Source: Flavobacteriia bacterium (GTDB lineage Bacteria > Bacteroidota > Bacteroidia > Flavobacteriales > Flavobacteriaceae). From it: 64,000 nucleotides of DNA. Position 1 is the stretch's first letter. Every line of letters begins with the position of its first letter. The translations under genes were made by a program, and so were the position numbers. The stretch is from the NCBI GenBank assembly GCA_004293165.1, contig RDYL01000003.1:124001-188000 (forward strand). The letters are read 5' to 3'. Under the pieces are notes generated by a model. It searched no databases and was not told the origin of the DNA. It saw nothing but the letters and a program-made list of their open reading frames with translations. This document shows, in pieces, positions 25,764-34,989 of this stretch.

Positions 25764-27697
25764 GTAATTCAAATTATCAAAAGGTAACAGCAGCAACACT
25801 TTTAGTAGCATTAGGAATCATTTATGGTGATATAGGGACTAGTCCGCTGTATGTAATGAAAGCAATTATTGGAAATAGAGAAATTTCTAAAATGCTTGTT
25901 TATGGAGGAATTTCATGTGTTTTTTGGACACTAACATTTCAAACTACTTTTAAATATATCATATTGACATTAAGAGCAGATAATCATGGTGAAGGCGGTG
26001 TTTTCTCCTTATATGCTTTGATTAAACGTTTTGGTAAGGGTAAATTAGTGATTCCAACTATTTTAGGAGCAACCACTCTTTTGGCAGATGGAATTATAAC
26101 ACCACCAATTTCAGTAGCTTCTGCGGTAGAAGGTTTAGAAGCTGTAATTCCAAATTTGCCTACTGTTCCAATTGTAATTGCCATTTTATCAGGTTTGTTT
26201 TTGTTTCAAAGATTTGGAACCCAAAAAGTAGGCTTCTTTTTTGGACCAGCAATGGTAGTTTGGTTTTCGATGTTATTAATTTTAGGGATTTCACAAATTG
26301 TTATTCATCCTGAAATATTAGAAGCTTTAAATCCAATGTACGCCTATCGATTGTTAGTTGAGTATCCACATGGATTTTGGTTACTTGGCGCTGTATTTCT
26401 TTGTACTACAGGAGCTGAAGCTTTATATTCGGATTTAGGTCACTGTGGAAGAGACAATATTAGAATAACATGGATTTTTGTAAAAACTGCTTTAGTAGTT
26501 AATTATCTTGGTCAAGGCGCATGGATTATGACGCAAGGAAGCCAATTTCTAGAAGGAAGAAATCCATTTTATAGTATTATGCCTCAATGGTTTTTAATTT
26601 TTGGAATTATCATTGCTACAATGGCAGCTATTATTGCTTCACAAGCATTGATTAGTGGTTCTTTTACATTGATTAATGAAGCTATTTCACTTAATTTTTG
26701 GCCTAGAGTTGCCTTAAAAAACCCAACAAATACGAAAGGTCAAATTTATATACCTTCTGTAAATACAATTTTATGGATAGGTTGTGTATTAATGATTTTA
26801 TATTTTAAAAATTCGGAACACATGGAAGCAGCTTATGGTTTTTCAATAACTGTAGCCATGTTAATGACCACTTTTTTATTGTCATATTACTTGTTTTACA
26901 TTAAGAAAATGAAAATCGGTTGGATTGCATTGATTTTATTTCTTTTTTCAGTTATTGAAATCTCATTTTTTATTGCAAATGTGGTTAAAATTAAAGAAAG
27001 ATGGATGTTTTTGTTCTTTGAGTTGTTCATTTTTATGGTAATGTATGTTTGGTATTATTCAAGAAAAATTAACAACAAATTTTTAAAATTTGAAAACATA
27101 AAAGAACATGCTTTTAAATTAGAAGAGTTAAGTAATGACGACACAATTCCAAAGTATTCAACTCATTTAATTTATCTTTCAAAAGCAGATAAAATCAATC
27201 AAATAGAAGAAAAAATTATAAATTCAATCTTTTCAAAAAAACCAAAAAGAGCAGATGTTTACTGGATTTTACATATTAATCGTACAGATGAACCGTTTAC
27301 GCTAGATTATGAAGTTCATGAAATTATTGATGACAAAGTAATTAAAATAGTTTTAAATGTTGGGTTTAGAATCCAACCGAAGGTAGAATTGTATTTCAAA
27401 AAAATTGTTCAAGATTTAGTACAACAAAACGAATTAAATTTACATACTCGACCTGATGGTTCAACTAAATACAATGCCGAACCTGACTTTAAATTTGTAA
27501 TTTTGGAAAAATTTTTATCGGTTGAAAATGAATTTTCAATAAAAGAAGGTTGGTTAATAAATAGTTATTTTATTTTGAAAAGAATGGCAATTTCAGATAC
27601 AAAAGCATTTGGTTTAGATAAAAGTGATGTTGTAGTAGAAGAATTACCGATGGTATACCAACCCACAACAAATATTTCCTTAAATAGAAAAAAATAG
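25760..27697 (+). CDS. kup: K+ uptake transporter, Kup/HAK/KUP family
   Basis: A 645-residue inner-membrane K+ symporter (12 segments in ~450 residues, then a ~190-residue cytoplasmic tail). The start has LGIIYGDIGTSPLYVMKAI, the family signature; DGIITPPISVASAVEGLE and CTTGAEALYSDLGHCGR are also conserved. Length normal. The operon order is KdpD-like, KdpE-like, 84-aa, kup, porin, with overlaps of 8 and 4 bases and zero spacing to the porin. Confidence 0.97.
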   Translation: MSNSNYQKVTAATLLVALGIIYGDIGTSPLYVMKAIIGNREISKMLVYGGISCVFWTLTFQTTFKYIILTLRADNHGEGGVFSLYALIKRFGKGKLVIPTILGATTLLADGIITPPISVASAVEGLEAVIPNLPTVPIVIAILSGLFLFQRFGTQKVGFFFGPAMVVWFSMLLILGISQIVIHPEILEALNPMYAYRLLVEYPHGFWLLGAVFLCTTGAEALYSDLGHCGRDNIRITWIFVKTALVVNYLGQGAWIMTQGSQFLEGRNPFYSIMPQWFLIFGIIIATMAAIIASQALISGSFTLINEAISLNFWPRVALKNPTNTKGQIYIPSVNTILWIGCVLMILYFKNSEHMEAAYGFSITVAMLMTTFLLSYYLFYIKKMKIGWIALILFLFSVIEISFFIANVVKIKERWMFLFFELFIFMVMYVWYYSRKINNKFLKFENIKEHAFKLEELSNDDTIPKYSTHLIYLSKADKINQIEEKIINSIFSKKPKRADVYWILHINRTDEPFTLDYEVHEIIDDKVIKIVLNVGFRIQPKVELYFKKIVQDLVQQNELNLHTRPDGSTKYNAEPDFKFVILEKFLSVENEFSIKEGWLINSYFILKRMAISDTKAFGLDKSDVVVEELPMVYQPTTNISLNRKK

Positions 27698-28747
27698 ATG
27701 AAAAATATAATTAAGTTTTTAATAATTGGCATTTCAGCAATATCGTTTGCTCAAGAAAAAGATACCTTAAAAATTAAAGTTTCAGGTTTTTTGGAAACGT
27801 ATTATGCGTATGATTTTAGTAATCCAACAAACGATGTTAAACTTTCATTTATGTACAATTACAACCGTCATAATGAGTTTAATGTGAACAATGGATTAAT
27901 TCGCGCGCAATTGCAATATGAAACTACTTATGCATCAATCGCAGTTCATGCAGGAACCTATGTAGACGATAATTATGCATCGGAAGATATAAAATTATTG
28001 AGCGAAGCTTATGTGGGACTGTTTTTGAATGATAACAAAAAAGCATCCATAGAAGTTGGGATTTTGCCAAGTTATATCGGTTTTGAATCGGCAACTACAG
28101 CTTCCAATTTGACTTTAACGCGTTCTCTTTTAGCGGATAATTCGCCCTATTTTATGACGGGAGTAAAGTATAATTACAAACCTTCAGATAAATGGAGTTT
28201 TTCGGGATTGGTAACTAATGGTTGGCAACGCATTAATAAGCCGCAAAAAGACGTTGCTCCAGCTTTTGGAACACAAATTGTTTATAAACCAGGAGAAAAA
28301 ACAACTTTGAACTGGAGCACATTTATTGGAAAAGAATTTTATGCAACCGAATTAGCAATGCGTTATTTCAGTAATTTGTATTGGGACAATACGTGGAATG
28401 CAAAGTGGCGCACCATTTTAGGATTTGATTTTGGCATTCAAGATAGTTCTTCTTTAAATGACAAACATTTGTATTGGTTGAGTCCCGTTTTGATTGCACA
28501 ATATTCGATAAATCTAAAATGGCAAACGGCTGTTCGAGTAGAATATTATCAAGATGAGGATAATGTCATTGTTACTACATCAGATGCTTTTAAAACTTCA
28601 GGAGCTTCCATAAATTTTGATTATTTACCAAATTCAAAAGTAAAATTAAGAACCGAAGCCCGTTATTTCGATTCAAAAGAAGCTATTTTCTTTGATACTA
28701 AATCCAATAACTTTTTTGTTACTTCGAGTTTAAGTTTTGAGTTTTGA
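27698..28747 (+). CDS. Outer-membrane porin of the potassium operon
   Basis: A 349-residue protein with a signal peptide (MKNIIKFLIIGISAISFAQ) and a beta-barrel ending in Phe (SLSFEF), an outer-membrane insertion signal. It starts in the base after the kup stop codon and must be co-translated. Related porins occur after kdpABC in Bacteroidota, so a K+ or general cation entry route through the outer membrane is a reasonable inference. The last 29 bases overlap the convergent DUF2809 gene. Confidence 0.87.
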   Translation: MKNIIKFLIIGISAISFAQEKDTLKIKVSGFLETYYAYDFSNPTNDVKLSFMYNYNRHNEFNVNNGLIRAQLQYETTYASIAVHAGTYVDDNYASEDIKLLSEAYVGLFLNDNKKASIEVGILPSYIGFESATTASNLTLTRSLLADNSPYFMTGVKYNYKPSDKWSFSGLVTNGWQRINKPQKDVAPAFGTQIVYKPGEKTTLNWSTFIGKEFYATELAMRYFSNLYWDNTWNAKWRTILGFDFGIQDSSSLNDKHLYWLSPVLIAQYSINLKWQTAVRVEYYQDEDNVIVTTSDAFKTSGASINFDYLPNSKVKLRTEARYFDSKEAIFFDTKSNNFFVTSSLSFEF

Positions 28748-29114
28748 CGAACTTCCAATCGATTAGAAAAGCTAGTAAAGATCCAATTACATAGCAAAGT
28801 AAATCCAACCAAAGAAAACCTTGTCCCAAAATATAATGTCCTAAAGTGGTTTTACGAATGGCAATTAACCAATCAATTTGTACTAATTGTAAAAATTCGA
28901 TTCCAAAACAAAAAAGTAGGGAGAATAGGAGTGAAGTTGATTTTTCCGATTTTATAATTAAAAATCGAAATCCGAAGTAAATCAAAACAGCATACAAAAC
29001 ATCTCCTATAAATAAAGGAACAACAGTTGTTTTTCGGGATAAAATTCCTAAAATCAATGTTATAAATAGTGCTAAAAAATAATATAATCTATTGTTTTTC
29101 AATATACTTAACAA
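28719..29114 (-). CDS. DUF2809 membrane protein
   Basis: A 131-residue protein with four hydrophobic segments (~8-24, 32-52, 62-78, 100-122). The GILSRKTTVVPLFIGDVLYAVLIYFGFRFL stretch, and GHYILGQGFLWLDLLCYVIG are typical of DUF2809. Its function is unknown. Its 3' end overlaps the porin by 29 bases in convergent orientation; its 5' end overlaps the SH3-domain gene by 7 bases, so it is co-translated with that gene. Confidence 0.88.
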   Translation of the reverse strand: MLSILKNNRLYYFLALFITLILGILSRKTTVVPLFIGDVLYAVLIYFGFRFLIIKSEKSTSLLFSLLFCFGIEFLQLVQIDWLIAIRKTTLGHYILGQGFLWLDLLCYVIGSLLAFLIDWKFVKTQNLNSK

Positions 29115-30313
29115 TAATAATTTACTTCGATTGAATACAAAACACCATCCTTAAAATAAATAGAATAAAAACCTGAATCAAAAGAGATATTATAAAAATG
29201 AGGATTCTTAAAGCTATATTCTAAATATTGACCATACTTCAAAATAAAATCTTTTTCAGAAATTTGTTGACTAAATATGGAATGGGCATCAAAATAAAAT
29301 TTAGTATTAGGTTTAAAAAAGATTTCTACCAATTCTGCTTTATTGGTTTCTTGATCTACACTAATTATAAAATCTGAATAATGATATAAAACATTAGATA
29401 AATATACACCACACTCATCTTCAACATTCTCAATTTTTAATGGTTTACCAAATTTTTTCAGTAAATCTGTGTACGAAATCGCTGTATTGTCAAACTTAAA
29501 ACCATGGATTTCAAAATAGGATGATTGTATTTTTTCTTGTAGTAATTTAAAGTCTAAATCAGAATGTAATACTATATTTTTAGCAATTAAGATATTAAAC
29601 TCTGTATCCTTAATTAATTTTTCATCATTTAATTGTTTGGCTACTTCTAAATATCGTTCTAAAGCCGGTAATTCATTGATTTCACCACTGTTCCATGTTA
29701 ATTCTACTAATCGTTCTCCAATGGTTTTTCTATTCGCAACATCAGTTTTTGGTAGTTTATCAAATTGTGTCAATAAATATTCATAAACAGGTCGTTTTCC
29801 TAAATATTTTGCTAAAACAAATTTTGCTGCATTTGGTCCAAATCCATATCCAATATTAACCCATTCTTCTTTATTTACAGGAAAATAACTAACCGAAACC
29901 GCATCACCATTAGTCAGAATTTCTCTTACAGAAGCCAATTTATCAGGTTTACTTCTAGCTTTTAAACCAGCAACGGTAACAAATAAATGATTGCCACCAT
30001 AATAAGCATCACCACCTTTAATAATTGGGTTAGAAGGATCTTCGATAATTTTATCGTTTCCATTCATAGTAGTTCGAATCAACTCTTTTTTTACAAAACC
30101 AATGGTAAAATTATCCGATTGCACTTTGAGCCAACCATTTTTTAAATCGTCAATGATTTTTACTTCAGCACCATATCTAAAATAACCGTAAAATTTACTT
30201 TCTGTAGATGGTTTTTCAAATAATTTGGTATCATTAATAATCCAATATCTGTCTTGAGCAATTGAAAACACATGCGTAAATAGAAATAAACAGATAAAAA
30301 GAAACTTCCTCAT
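29108..30313 (-). CDS. Exported SH3-domain protein
   Basis: A 401-residue protein with a signal peptide (MRKFLFICLFLFTHVFSIAQ). An SH3-like segment occupies ~25-80 (DTKLFEKPSTES..YFRYGAEVKI..GWLKVQS) and a second ~110-165 (LKARSKPDKLASVREILTNGD). The C-terminal 230 residues are unassigned. Such proteins bind peptidoglycan or partner proteins in the envelope; specifics unknown. It is co-transcribed with DUF2809. Confidence 0.82.
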   Translation of the reverse strand: MRKFLFICLFLFTHVFSIAQDRYWIINDTKLFEKPSTESKFYGYFRYGAEVKIIDDLKNGWLKVQSDNFTIGFVKKELIRTTMNGNDKIIEDPSNPIIKGGDAYYGGNHLFVTVAGLKARSKPDKLASVREILTNGDAVSVSYFPVNKEEWVNIGYGFGPNAAKFVLAKYLGKRPVYEYLLTQFDKLPKTDVANRKTIGERLVELTWNSGEINELPALERYLEVAKQLNDEKLIKDTEFNILIAKNIVLHSDLDFKLLQEKIQSSYFEIHGFKFDNTAISYTDLLKKFGKPLKIENVEDECGVYLSNVLYHYSDFIISVDQETNKAELVEIFFKPNTKFYFDAHSIFSQQISEKDFILKYGQYLEYSFKNPHFYNISFDSGFYSIYFKDGVLYSIEVNYYC

Positions 30314-30316
30314 AAA

Positions 30317-31732
30317 TTAACAATCCGACATGTTTACTGCTATTGCTAATCCACCTTCAGATGTCTCTTTGTATTTTGAATTCATGTCTTTTGCAGTTTG
30401 CCACATGGTGTTAATTACTTTATCAAGTGGTACTTTTGCATGTAAAGCATCGGTTTCTAATGCTAATTCAGCAGCGTTAATGGCTTTGATTGCACCCATC
30501 GTATTTCTTTCAATACAGGGAATTTGCACTAAACCACCAATCGGGTCACAAGTTAACCCTAAATGATGTTCCATTGCAATTTCGGCTGCCATAGTAACTT
30601 GAGCTGGAGTACCGCCCATCAATTCACACAAAGCTGCTGCTGCCATAGCACTCGAAACTCCAATTTCTGCCTGACAACCGCCCATAGCTGCAGAAATGGT
30701 AGCCCCTTTTTTGAAGATGGAACCAATTTCGCCCGCCACCATTAAAAATTGTTTGATTTCTTTTTCGCCCGCTTTGTGATTTTCAATTACTAAATAATAC
30801 ATTAAAACAGCTGGAATAACTCCCGCACTTCCGTTGGTAGGCGCTGTAACGACACGACCTAACGAAGCATTTACTTCATTTACTGCCAAAGCAAAACAGC
30901 TTACCCATTTTAAGATTTGACGAAATTTAACTTCGGTTTGTCTAATGATTTGCAACCACGAATAAGGATCTTCATAGGGTAAAACGCCAATTAAGTTTTT
31001 GTGCATGTCATATGCTCTTCGCTTTACATTTAATCCACCTGGAAGAATTCCTTCTGAATGACATCCAATGTACATGCATTCCAACATCGTATCCCAAATA
31101 CGAAGTAATTCATTGTGAATTTCTTCTTCGCTTCGCATGGTTTTTTCGTTTTCGTAAACGATTTCAGATATTTTTTTATTTTCCGATAAACAGAAAGCTA
31201 ATAATTCATCTGCTTTTTCAATTGGAAAAGGAAAAGTATGTAAAATTTCTTCTTTGTGATGGTCTTCTTTTTCTTTAACTACAAATCCGCCACCGATAGA
31301 ATAATAGGTTTCCGAATATGTTTCGGTATCGGTTTTAGCTGTAAAAGTTAATCCGTTAGCATGAAAAGGTAAAAAGTTTCTATTGAACACAATATCCGTT
31401 TCAAAACAAAACGGAATTAAAATTTCATTCCCTAAGAAAATCTCTTTTTTGTTTTTGATTGCCGAAATAATTACATCAATACTTTCCACTGGAATATATT
31501 CTGGGTCAGCACCGCTTAAGCCTAGCATTACGGCTAAATCTGTTGCATGCCCTTTTCCAGTTAATGATAAGGAACCATATAAATCTACTTTGATACCAAT
31601 AATGTTGTCAATTAAATTACGTTCGCGCAATTCTTTTAAAAATTGTTCGGCAGCACGCCATGGTCCAAGAGTGTGAGAACTCGAAGGTCCAACACCAATC
31701 TTTAACATATCAAAAACGGATATACATTCCAT
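30317..31732 (-). CDS. sdaA: L-serine ammonia-lyase (single-chain, Fe-S)
   Basis: A 471-residue enzyme converting L-serine to pyruvate and ammonia, with beta and alpha domains fused as in E. coli Sda[21 protein letters not shown] near the start is diagnostic. The alpha domain has [34 protein letters not shown] and [16 protein letters not shown]; their cysteines bind the 4Fe-4S cluster. It lies 3 bp before the SH3 gene and may start that operon, with a good promoter upstream. Confidence 0.97.
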   Translation of the reverse strand: MECISVFDMLKIGVGPSSSHTLGPWRAAEQFLKELRERNLIDNIIGIKVDLYGSLSLTGKGHATDLAVMLGLSGADPEYIPVESIDVIISAIKNKKEIFLGNEILIPFCFETDIVFNRNFLPFHANGLTFTAKTDTETYSETYYSIGGGFVVKEKEDHHKEEILHTFPFPIEKADELLAFCLSENKKISEIVYENEKTMRSEEEIHNELLRIWDTMLECMYIGCHSEGILPGGLNVKRRAYDMHKNLIGVLPYEDPYSWLQIIRQTEVKFRQILKWVSCFALAVNEVNASLGRVVTAPTNGSAGVIPAVLMYYLVIENHKAGEKEIKQFLMVAGEIGSIFKKGATISAAMGGCQAEIGVSSAMAAAALCELMGGTPAQVTMAAEIAMEHHLGLTCDPIGGLVQIPCIERNTMGAIKAINAAELALETDALHAKVPLDKVINTMWQTAKDMNSKYKETSEGGLAIAVNMSDC

Positions 31733-31753
31733 AATTTTATTTCTTTACTACAG

Positions 31754-31785
31754 CAAATATAGTCTTTAAAATTGAATTTATACAA
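31754..31785 (-). promoter_or_regulatory. Promoter of sdaA
   Basis: Minus-strand TATATTTG (31754-31761) with TTG at 31783-31785, spacing 21 bases, matching the published Flavobacterium arrangement of TTG and TAnnTTTG. It is 22 bases before the ATG. Confidence 0.6.
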
Positions 31786-31880
31786 CTCCGATTACAGTTC
31801 AAAAGTTAAAAAAAATTGAATTAATAACATAAAATTAAGATTCGAATCGTGAATTTTTTAGTTCATTTGCAAAAAAAAAA

Positions 31881-32789
31881 ATGCCCATAAATAAATATTT
31901 TTTGTCTGCTTTATCTGCCTTTATTATTTGGGGTTTTTTTAGTTTGGCATTAAAACCACTTATTAATTATGCTTCTCTAGATATTTTATTCTTTCGAGTT
32001 TTCATTGCTACGGCTTTCTTATTGGTTATCAATTTATTTTTTAGAAAATCAGTTGTTCTAGAAGCGAAGAAAACTTTTAAAGAACTTTCCAAGAAAAAAC
32101 AAAAATCAGCAGTAATCATGACGGTTGTTGGTGGACTTTTATTAGTATTGAATTGGTTTTTATTTATCTATGCGGTGAATCACGTGAGTTTGCAATCGGC
32201 TTCGTTTGCTTATATTATATGTCCCATTTTAACCACTGTCTTAGCTTTTATATTATTGAAAGAAAGAATTGATTTATGGCAATGGATTGCAGTAGGATTG
32301 TGCGTAATTAGTTGTGTAATATTATCTTATGGAAATTTCAAAGATTTGATTTATAGTGTTATAATCGCTTTAAGTTTTGGATTTTATTTGGTTTCCCAAC
32401 GGAAGAATAGTGATTTTGATAAATTCTTGGTGTTAACCATTCAAATGATAGTTTCATCGGTTATTTTATTGCCGTTTTATCCTAGTTTTGGTAGCGCTAT
32501 CCCAACCGAGTTTTTGTTTTATGGTTTACTTTTAACTATAGTAATTGTTTTTACCATTATTCCATTGTTCCTGAATTTATATGCTTTAAAAGGATTGAAC
32601 TCTTCAACTGTTGGCATATTGATGTATACTAATCCCTTGATTCATTTCTTTTTAGCCATTTTCTATTTTAAAGAATCGGTTTCAATTGCACAAATTGTTT
32701 CTTATTCCTTGATTTTGATTTCTATCTTGGTTTTTAACTTGACGAATTTTAAAAATCTAAGACATAATAGAGTTAAAAAACAACTATAA
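31881..32789 (+). CDS. rarD: RarD-type EamA-family transporter
   Basis: A 302-residue inner-membrane protein with ten hydrophobic segments in two EamA repeats. The FIIWGFFSLALKPL start, FIYAVNHVSLQSASFAYIICPI and GLNSSTVGILMYTNPLIHFF stretches are RarD hallmarks. Substrate of RarD proteins is not well established (amino-acid or chloramphenicol-resistance phenotypes have been reported). Monocistronic; an inverted repeat follows at 32797-32824. Confidence 0.9.
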   Translation: MPINKYFLSALSAFIIWGFFSLALKPLINYASLDILFFRVFIATAFLLVINLFFRKSVVLEAKKTFKELSKKKQKSAVIMTVVGGLLLVLNWFLFIYAVNHVSLQSASFAYIICPILTTVLAFILLKERIDLWQWIAVGLCVISCVILSYGNFKDLIYSVIIALSFGFYLVSQRKNSDFDKFLVLTIQMIVSSVILLPFYPSFGSAIPTEFLFYGLLLTIVIVFTIIPLFLNLYALKGLNSSTVGILMYTNPLIHFFLAIFYFKESVSIAQIVSYSLILISILVFNLTNFKNLRHNRVKKQL

Positions 32790-32796
32790 AACGACA

Positions 32797-32824
32797 TTTT
32801 GTCAGTATTTTAAACCTGACAAAA
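32797..32824. repeat. 9-bp inverted repeat upstream of the dnaK promoter
   Basis: TTTTGTCAG (32797-32805) and CTGACAAAA (32816-32824) are perfect inverted repeats spaced by ten bases. No T run follows, so it is not a clear terminator for rarD. It lies 35 bp before the -24 element and could be an upstream regulator site. Its TGTCA/TGACA core recurs before grpE. Confidence 0.5.
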
Positions 32825-32832
32825 GCTGTTTT

Positions 32833-32874
32833 CTGTCAATTTCCCTTATTTTTCGTAATGGCACAATCCTTGAA
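32833..32874 (+). promoter_or_regulatory. dnaK promoter with -24/-12 (sigma-54-like) element
   Basis: CTGTCAATTT (32833-32842), 16 bases, then TGGCAC-N5-TTGAA (32859-32874). GG to GA spacing is ten bases, the sigma-54 geometry. Expected transcription start is near 32885, giving a 40-base leader before the ATG. The same layout and spacing occurs before grpE. Confidence 0.6.
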
Positions 32875-32924
32875 TTAAAGACATCGAGTTTAAAATTGAA
32901 ATTTAAAATCTAACAAGTATAAAA

Positions 32925-34811
32925 ATGAGCAAAATTATTGGAATCGACTTAGGAACAACCAACTCATGTGTGGCTGTAATGGAAGGTGGAGAACCTGTTG
33001 TAATTGCAAACGCAGAAGGAAAAAGAACAACACCATCTGTTATTGCATTTGTAGAAGGTGGCGAAATTAAAGTTGGAGATCCGGCAAAAAGACAAGCAGT
33101 AACTAACCCAACAAAAACGATTGCTTCTATCAAACGTTTTATGGGTAACAAGTATACTGAAAGTGCAAAAGAAGCTTCAACAGTAGCTTACAAGGTAGTA
33201 AAAGGGGACAACGATACTCCACGTGTTGATATCGATGGTCGTTTATACACACCACAAGAATTGTCTGCAATGACACTTCAAAAAATGAAAAAAACAGCTG
33301 AAGATTATTTAGGTCATTCAGTTTCTGAAGCAGTTATTACTGTTCCAGCTTACTTTAACGATGCGCAACGTCAGGCTACGAAAGAAGCAGGTGAAATTGC
33401 AGGTTTGAAAGTAATGCGTATTATCAATGAGCCTACAGCAGCAGCTTTAGCTTATGGATTAGACAAACAAGGTAAAGACCAAAAAATTGCAGTTTATGAT
33501 TTAGGTGGAGGTACATTTGATATTTCTGTATTAGAATTAGGAGACGGAGTTTTTGAAGTTTTATCTACAAACGGAGATACACACTTAGGTGGAGATGATT
33601 TTGACCAAGTAATTATCGATTGGTTAGCTAACGAATTCAACGCAAATGAAGGTGTTGATTTACGTAAAGACCCAATGGCATTACAACGTTTAAAAGAAGC
33701 AGCTGAGAAAGCTAAAATTGAATTATCAGCTTCTGCTCAAACAGAAATCAACTTACCATACGTAACAGCTACGGCTTCTGGACCAAAACACTTAGTTCAA
33801 ACTTTAACAAGAGCAAAATTCGAGCAATTAGCTGAAACTTTAGTAAAACGTTCTATGGAACCAGTTGCTAAAGCGTTAAAAGATGCTGGTTTATCAGTTT
33901 CTGATATTGACGAAGTAATTTTAGTAGGAGGTTCAACTCGTATTCCTGTTATCCAAGAACAAGTAGAGAAATTCTTCGGTAAAAAACCATCAAAAGGAGT
34001 AAATCCTGATGAAGTAGTAGCAATTGGAGCTGCCATTCAAGGTGGAGTTTTAACTGGTGAAGTAAAAGACGTATTATTATTAGACGTTACTCCACTTTCA
34101 TTAGGTATTGAAACTATGGGAAGTGTAATGACAAAATTAATTGAGTCGAACACTACTATTCCAACAAGAAAATCACAAGTTTTCTCAACAGCAGCAGATA
34201 ACCAACCATCGGTAGAAATCCATGTTATTCAAGGAGAAAGACCAATGGCAAATGATAACAAAACAATTGGTCGTTTCCATTTAGACGGAATTCCACCAGC
34301 ACCAAGAGGCGTTCCTCAAATTGAAGTAACGTTTGATATTGATGCAAATGGTATCATTAAAGTATCAGCTACTGATAAAGGAACAGGTAAATCGCATGAT
34401 ATTCGTATCGAAGCTTCTTCAGGTTTAACTCCAGAAGAAATCGAAAAAATGAAAAAAGATGCTGAATTAAATGCTGAAGCGGATAAATTAGCTAAAGAAA
34501 GAGCAGACAAGTTAAACGAAGCTGATTCTATGATTTTCCAAACAGAAAGTCAATTGAAAGAAATTGGTGATAAATTAACTGCTGAACACAAAACAGCTAT
34601 CGAATATGCTTTAACTGAATTGAAAATGGGTCATGAAACACAAGATTTAGACGCTATTCAAAAAGGTTTAGACAACGTAAATGCAGCTTGGAAAACAGCT
34701 ACAGAAGAAATGTACAAATCACAAGAGCAAGGAGGAACTTCTCAAGCTGAGCCACAAGCGAGCGCTTCAGGAGACCAAACGCAAGATGTAGATTTCGAAG
34801 AAGTGAAATAA
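32925..34811 (+). CDS. dnaK: Molecular chaperone DnaK (Hsp70)
   Basis: A 628-residue Hsp70. The nucleotide domain begins [13 protein letters not shown] and includes the [12 protein letters not shown] and [10 protein letters not shown] motifs, then the substrate domain ([12 protein letters not shown]) and a helical lid ending in DVDFEEVK. Works with DnaJ and GrpE, which are 26-28 kb away in one group. It is monocistronic, preceded by a -24/-12-like promoter and followed by two hairpins. Confidence 0.99.
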   Translation: MSKIIGIDLGTTNSCVAVMEGGEPVVIANAEGKRTTPSVIAFVEGGEIKVGDPAKRQAVTNPTKTIASIKRFMGNKYTESAKEASTVAYKVVKGDNDTPRVDIDGRLYTPQELSAMTLQKMKKTAEDYLGHSVSEAVITVPAYFNDAQRQATKEAGEIAGLKVMRIINEPTAAALAYGLDKQGKDQKIAVYDLGGGTFDISVLELGDGVFEVLSTNGDTHLGGDDFDQVIIDWLANEFNANEGVDLRKDPMALQRLKEAAEKAKIELSASAQTEINLPYVTATASGPKHLVQTLTRAKFEQLAETLVKRSMEPVAKALKDAGLSVSDIDEVILVGGSTRIPVIQEQVEKFFGKKPSKGVNPDEVVAIGAAIQGGVLTGEVKDVLLLDVTPLSLGIETMGSVMTKLIESNTTIPTRKSQVFSTAADNQPSVEIHVIQGERPMANDNKTIGRFHLDGIPPAPRGVPQIEVTFDIDANGIIKVSATDKGTGKSHDIRIEASSGLTPEEIEKMKKDAELNAEADKLAKERADKLNEADSMIFQTESQLKEIGDKLTAEHKTAIEYALTELKMGHETQDLDAIQKGLDNVNAAWKTATEEMYKSQEQGGTSQAEPQASASGDQTQDVDFEEVK

Positions 34812-34870
34812 TTAATTATTAATTCATTTCAGAATAAATTGACTTAATAAAAAATTTTATAATAATTGAT

Positions 34871-34905
34871 AATAGTGAGCTTGATATTTTATCGAGTTCA
34901 CTATT
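34871..34905 (+). terminator. Hairpin after dnaK
   Basis: AATAGTGAGCTTGATA / TATCGAGTTCACTATT, 16-bp stem with two mismatches, 60 bp after the dnaK stop. The T run after it is weak. Confidence 0.5.
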
Positions 34906-34945
34906 TATAACTTAAATTGTCTGATTTAAAGTAACTTATATTATC

Positions 34946-34988
34946 AAAAATCCCGATTTTGAACCTTTTTCAAAATCGGGATTTTTTT
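34946..34988. terminator. Strong bidirectional terminator (dnaK / blaR1-like gene)
   Basis: A 17-bp perfect stem AAAAATCCCGATTTTGA / complement (34946-34986) with a 7-base loop, flanked by A5 and T7. It lies between the convergent dnaK and M56 genes and can serve both. Confidence 0.95.
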
Positions 34989-34989
34989 G

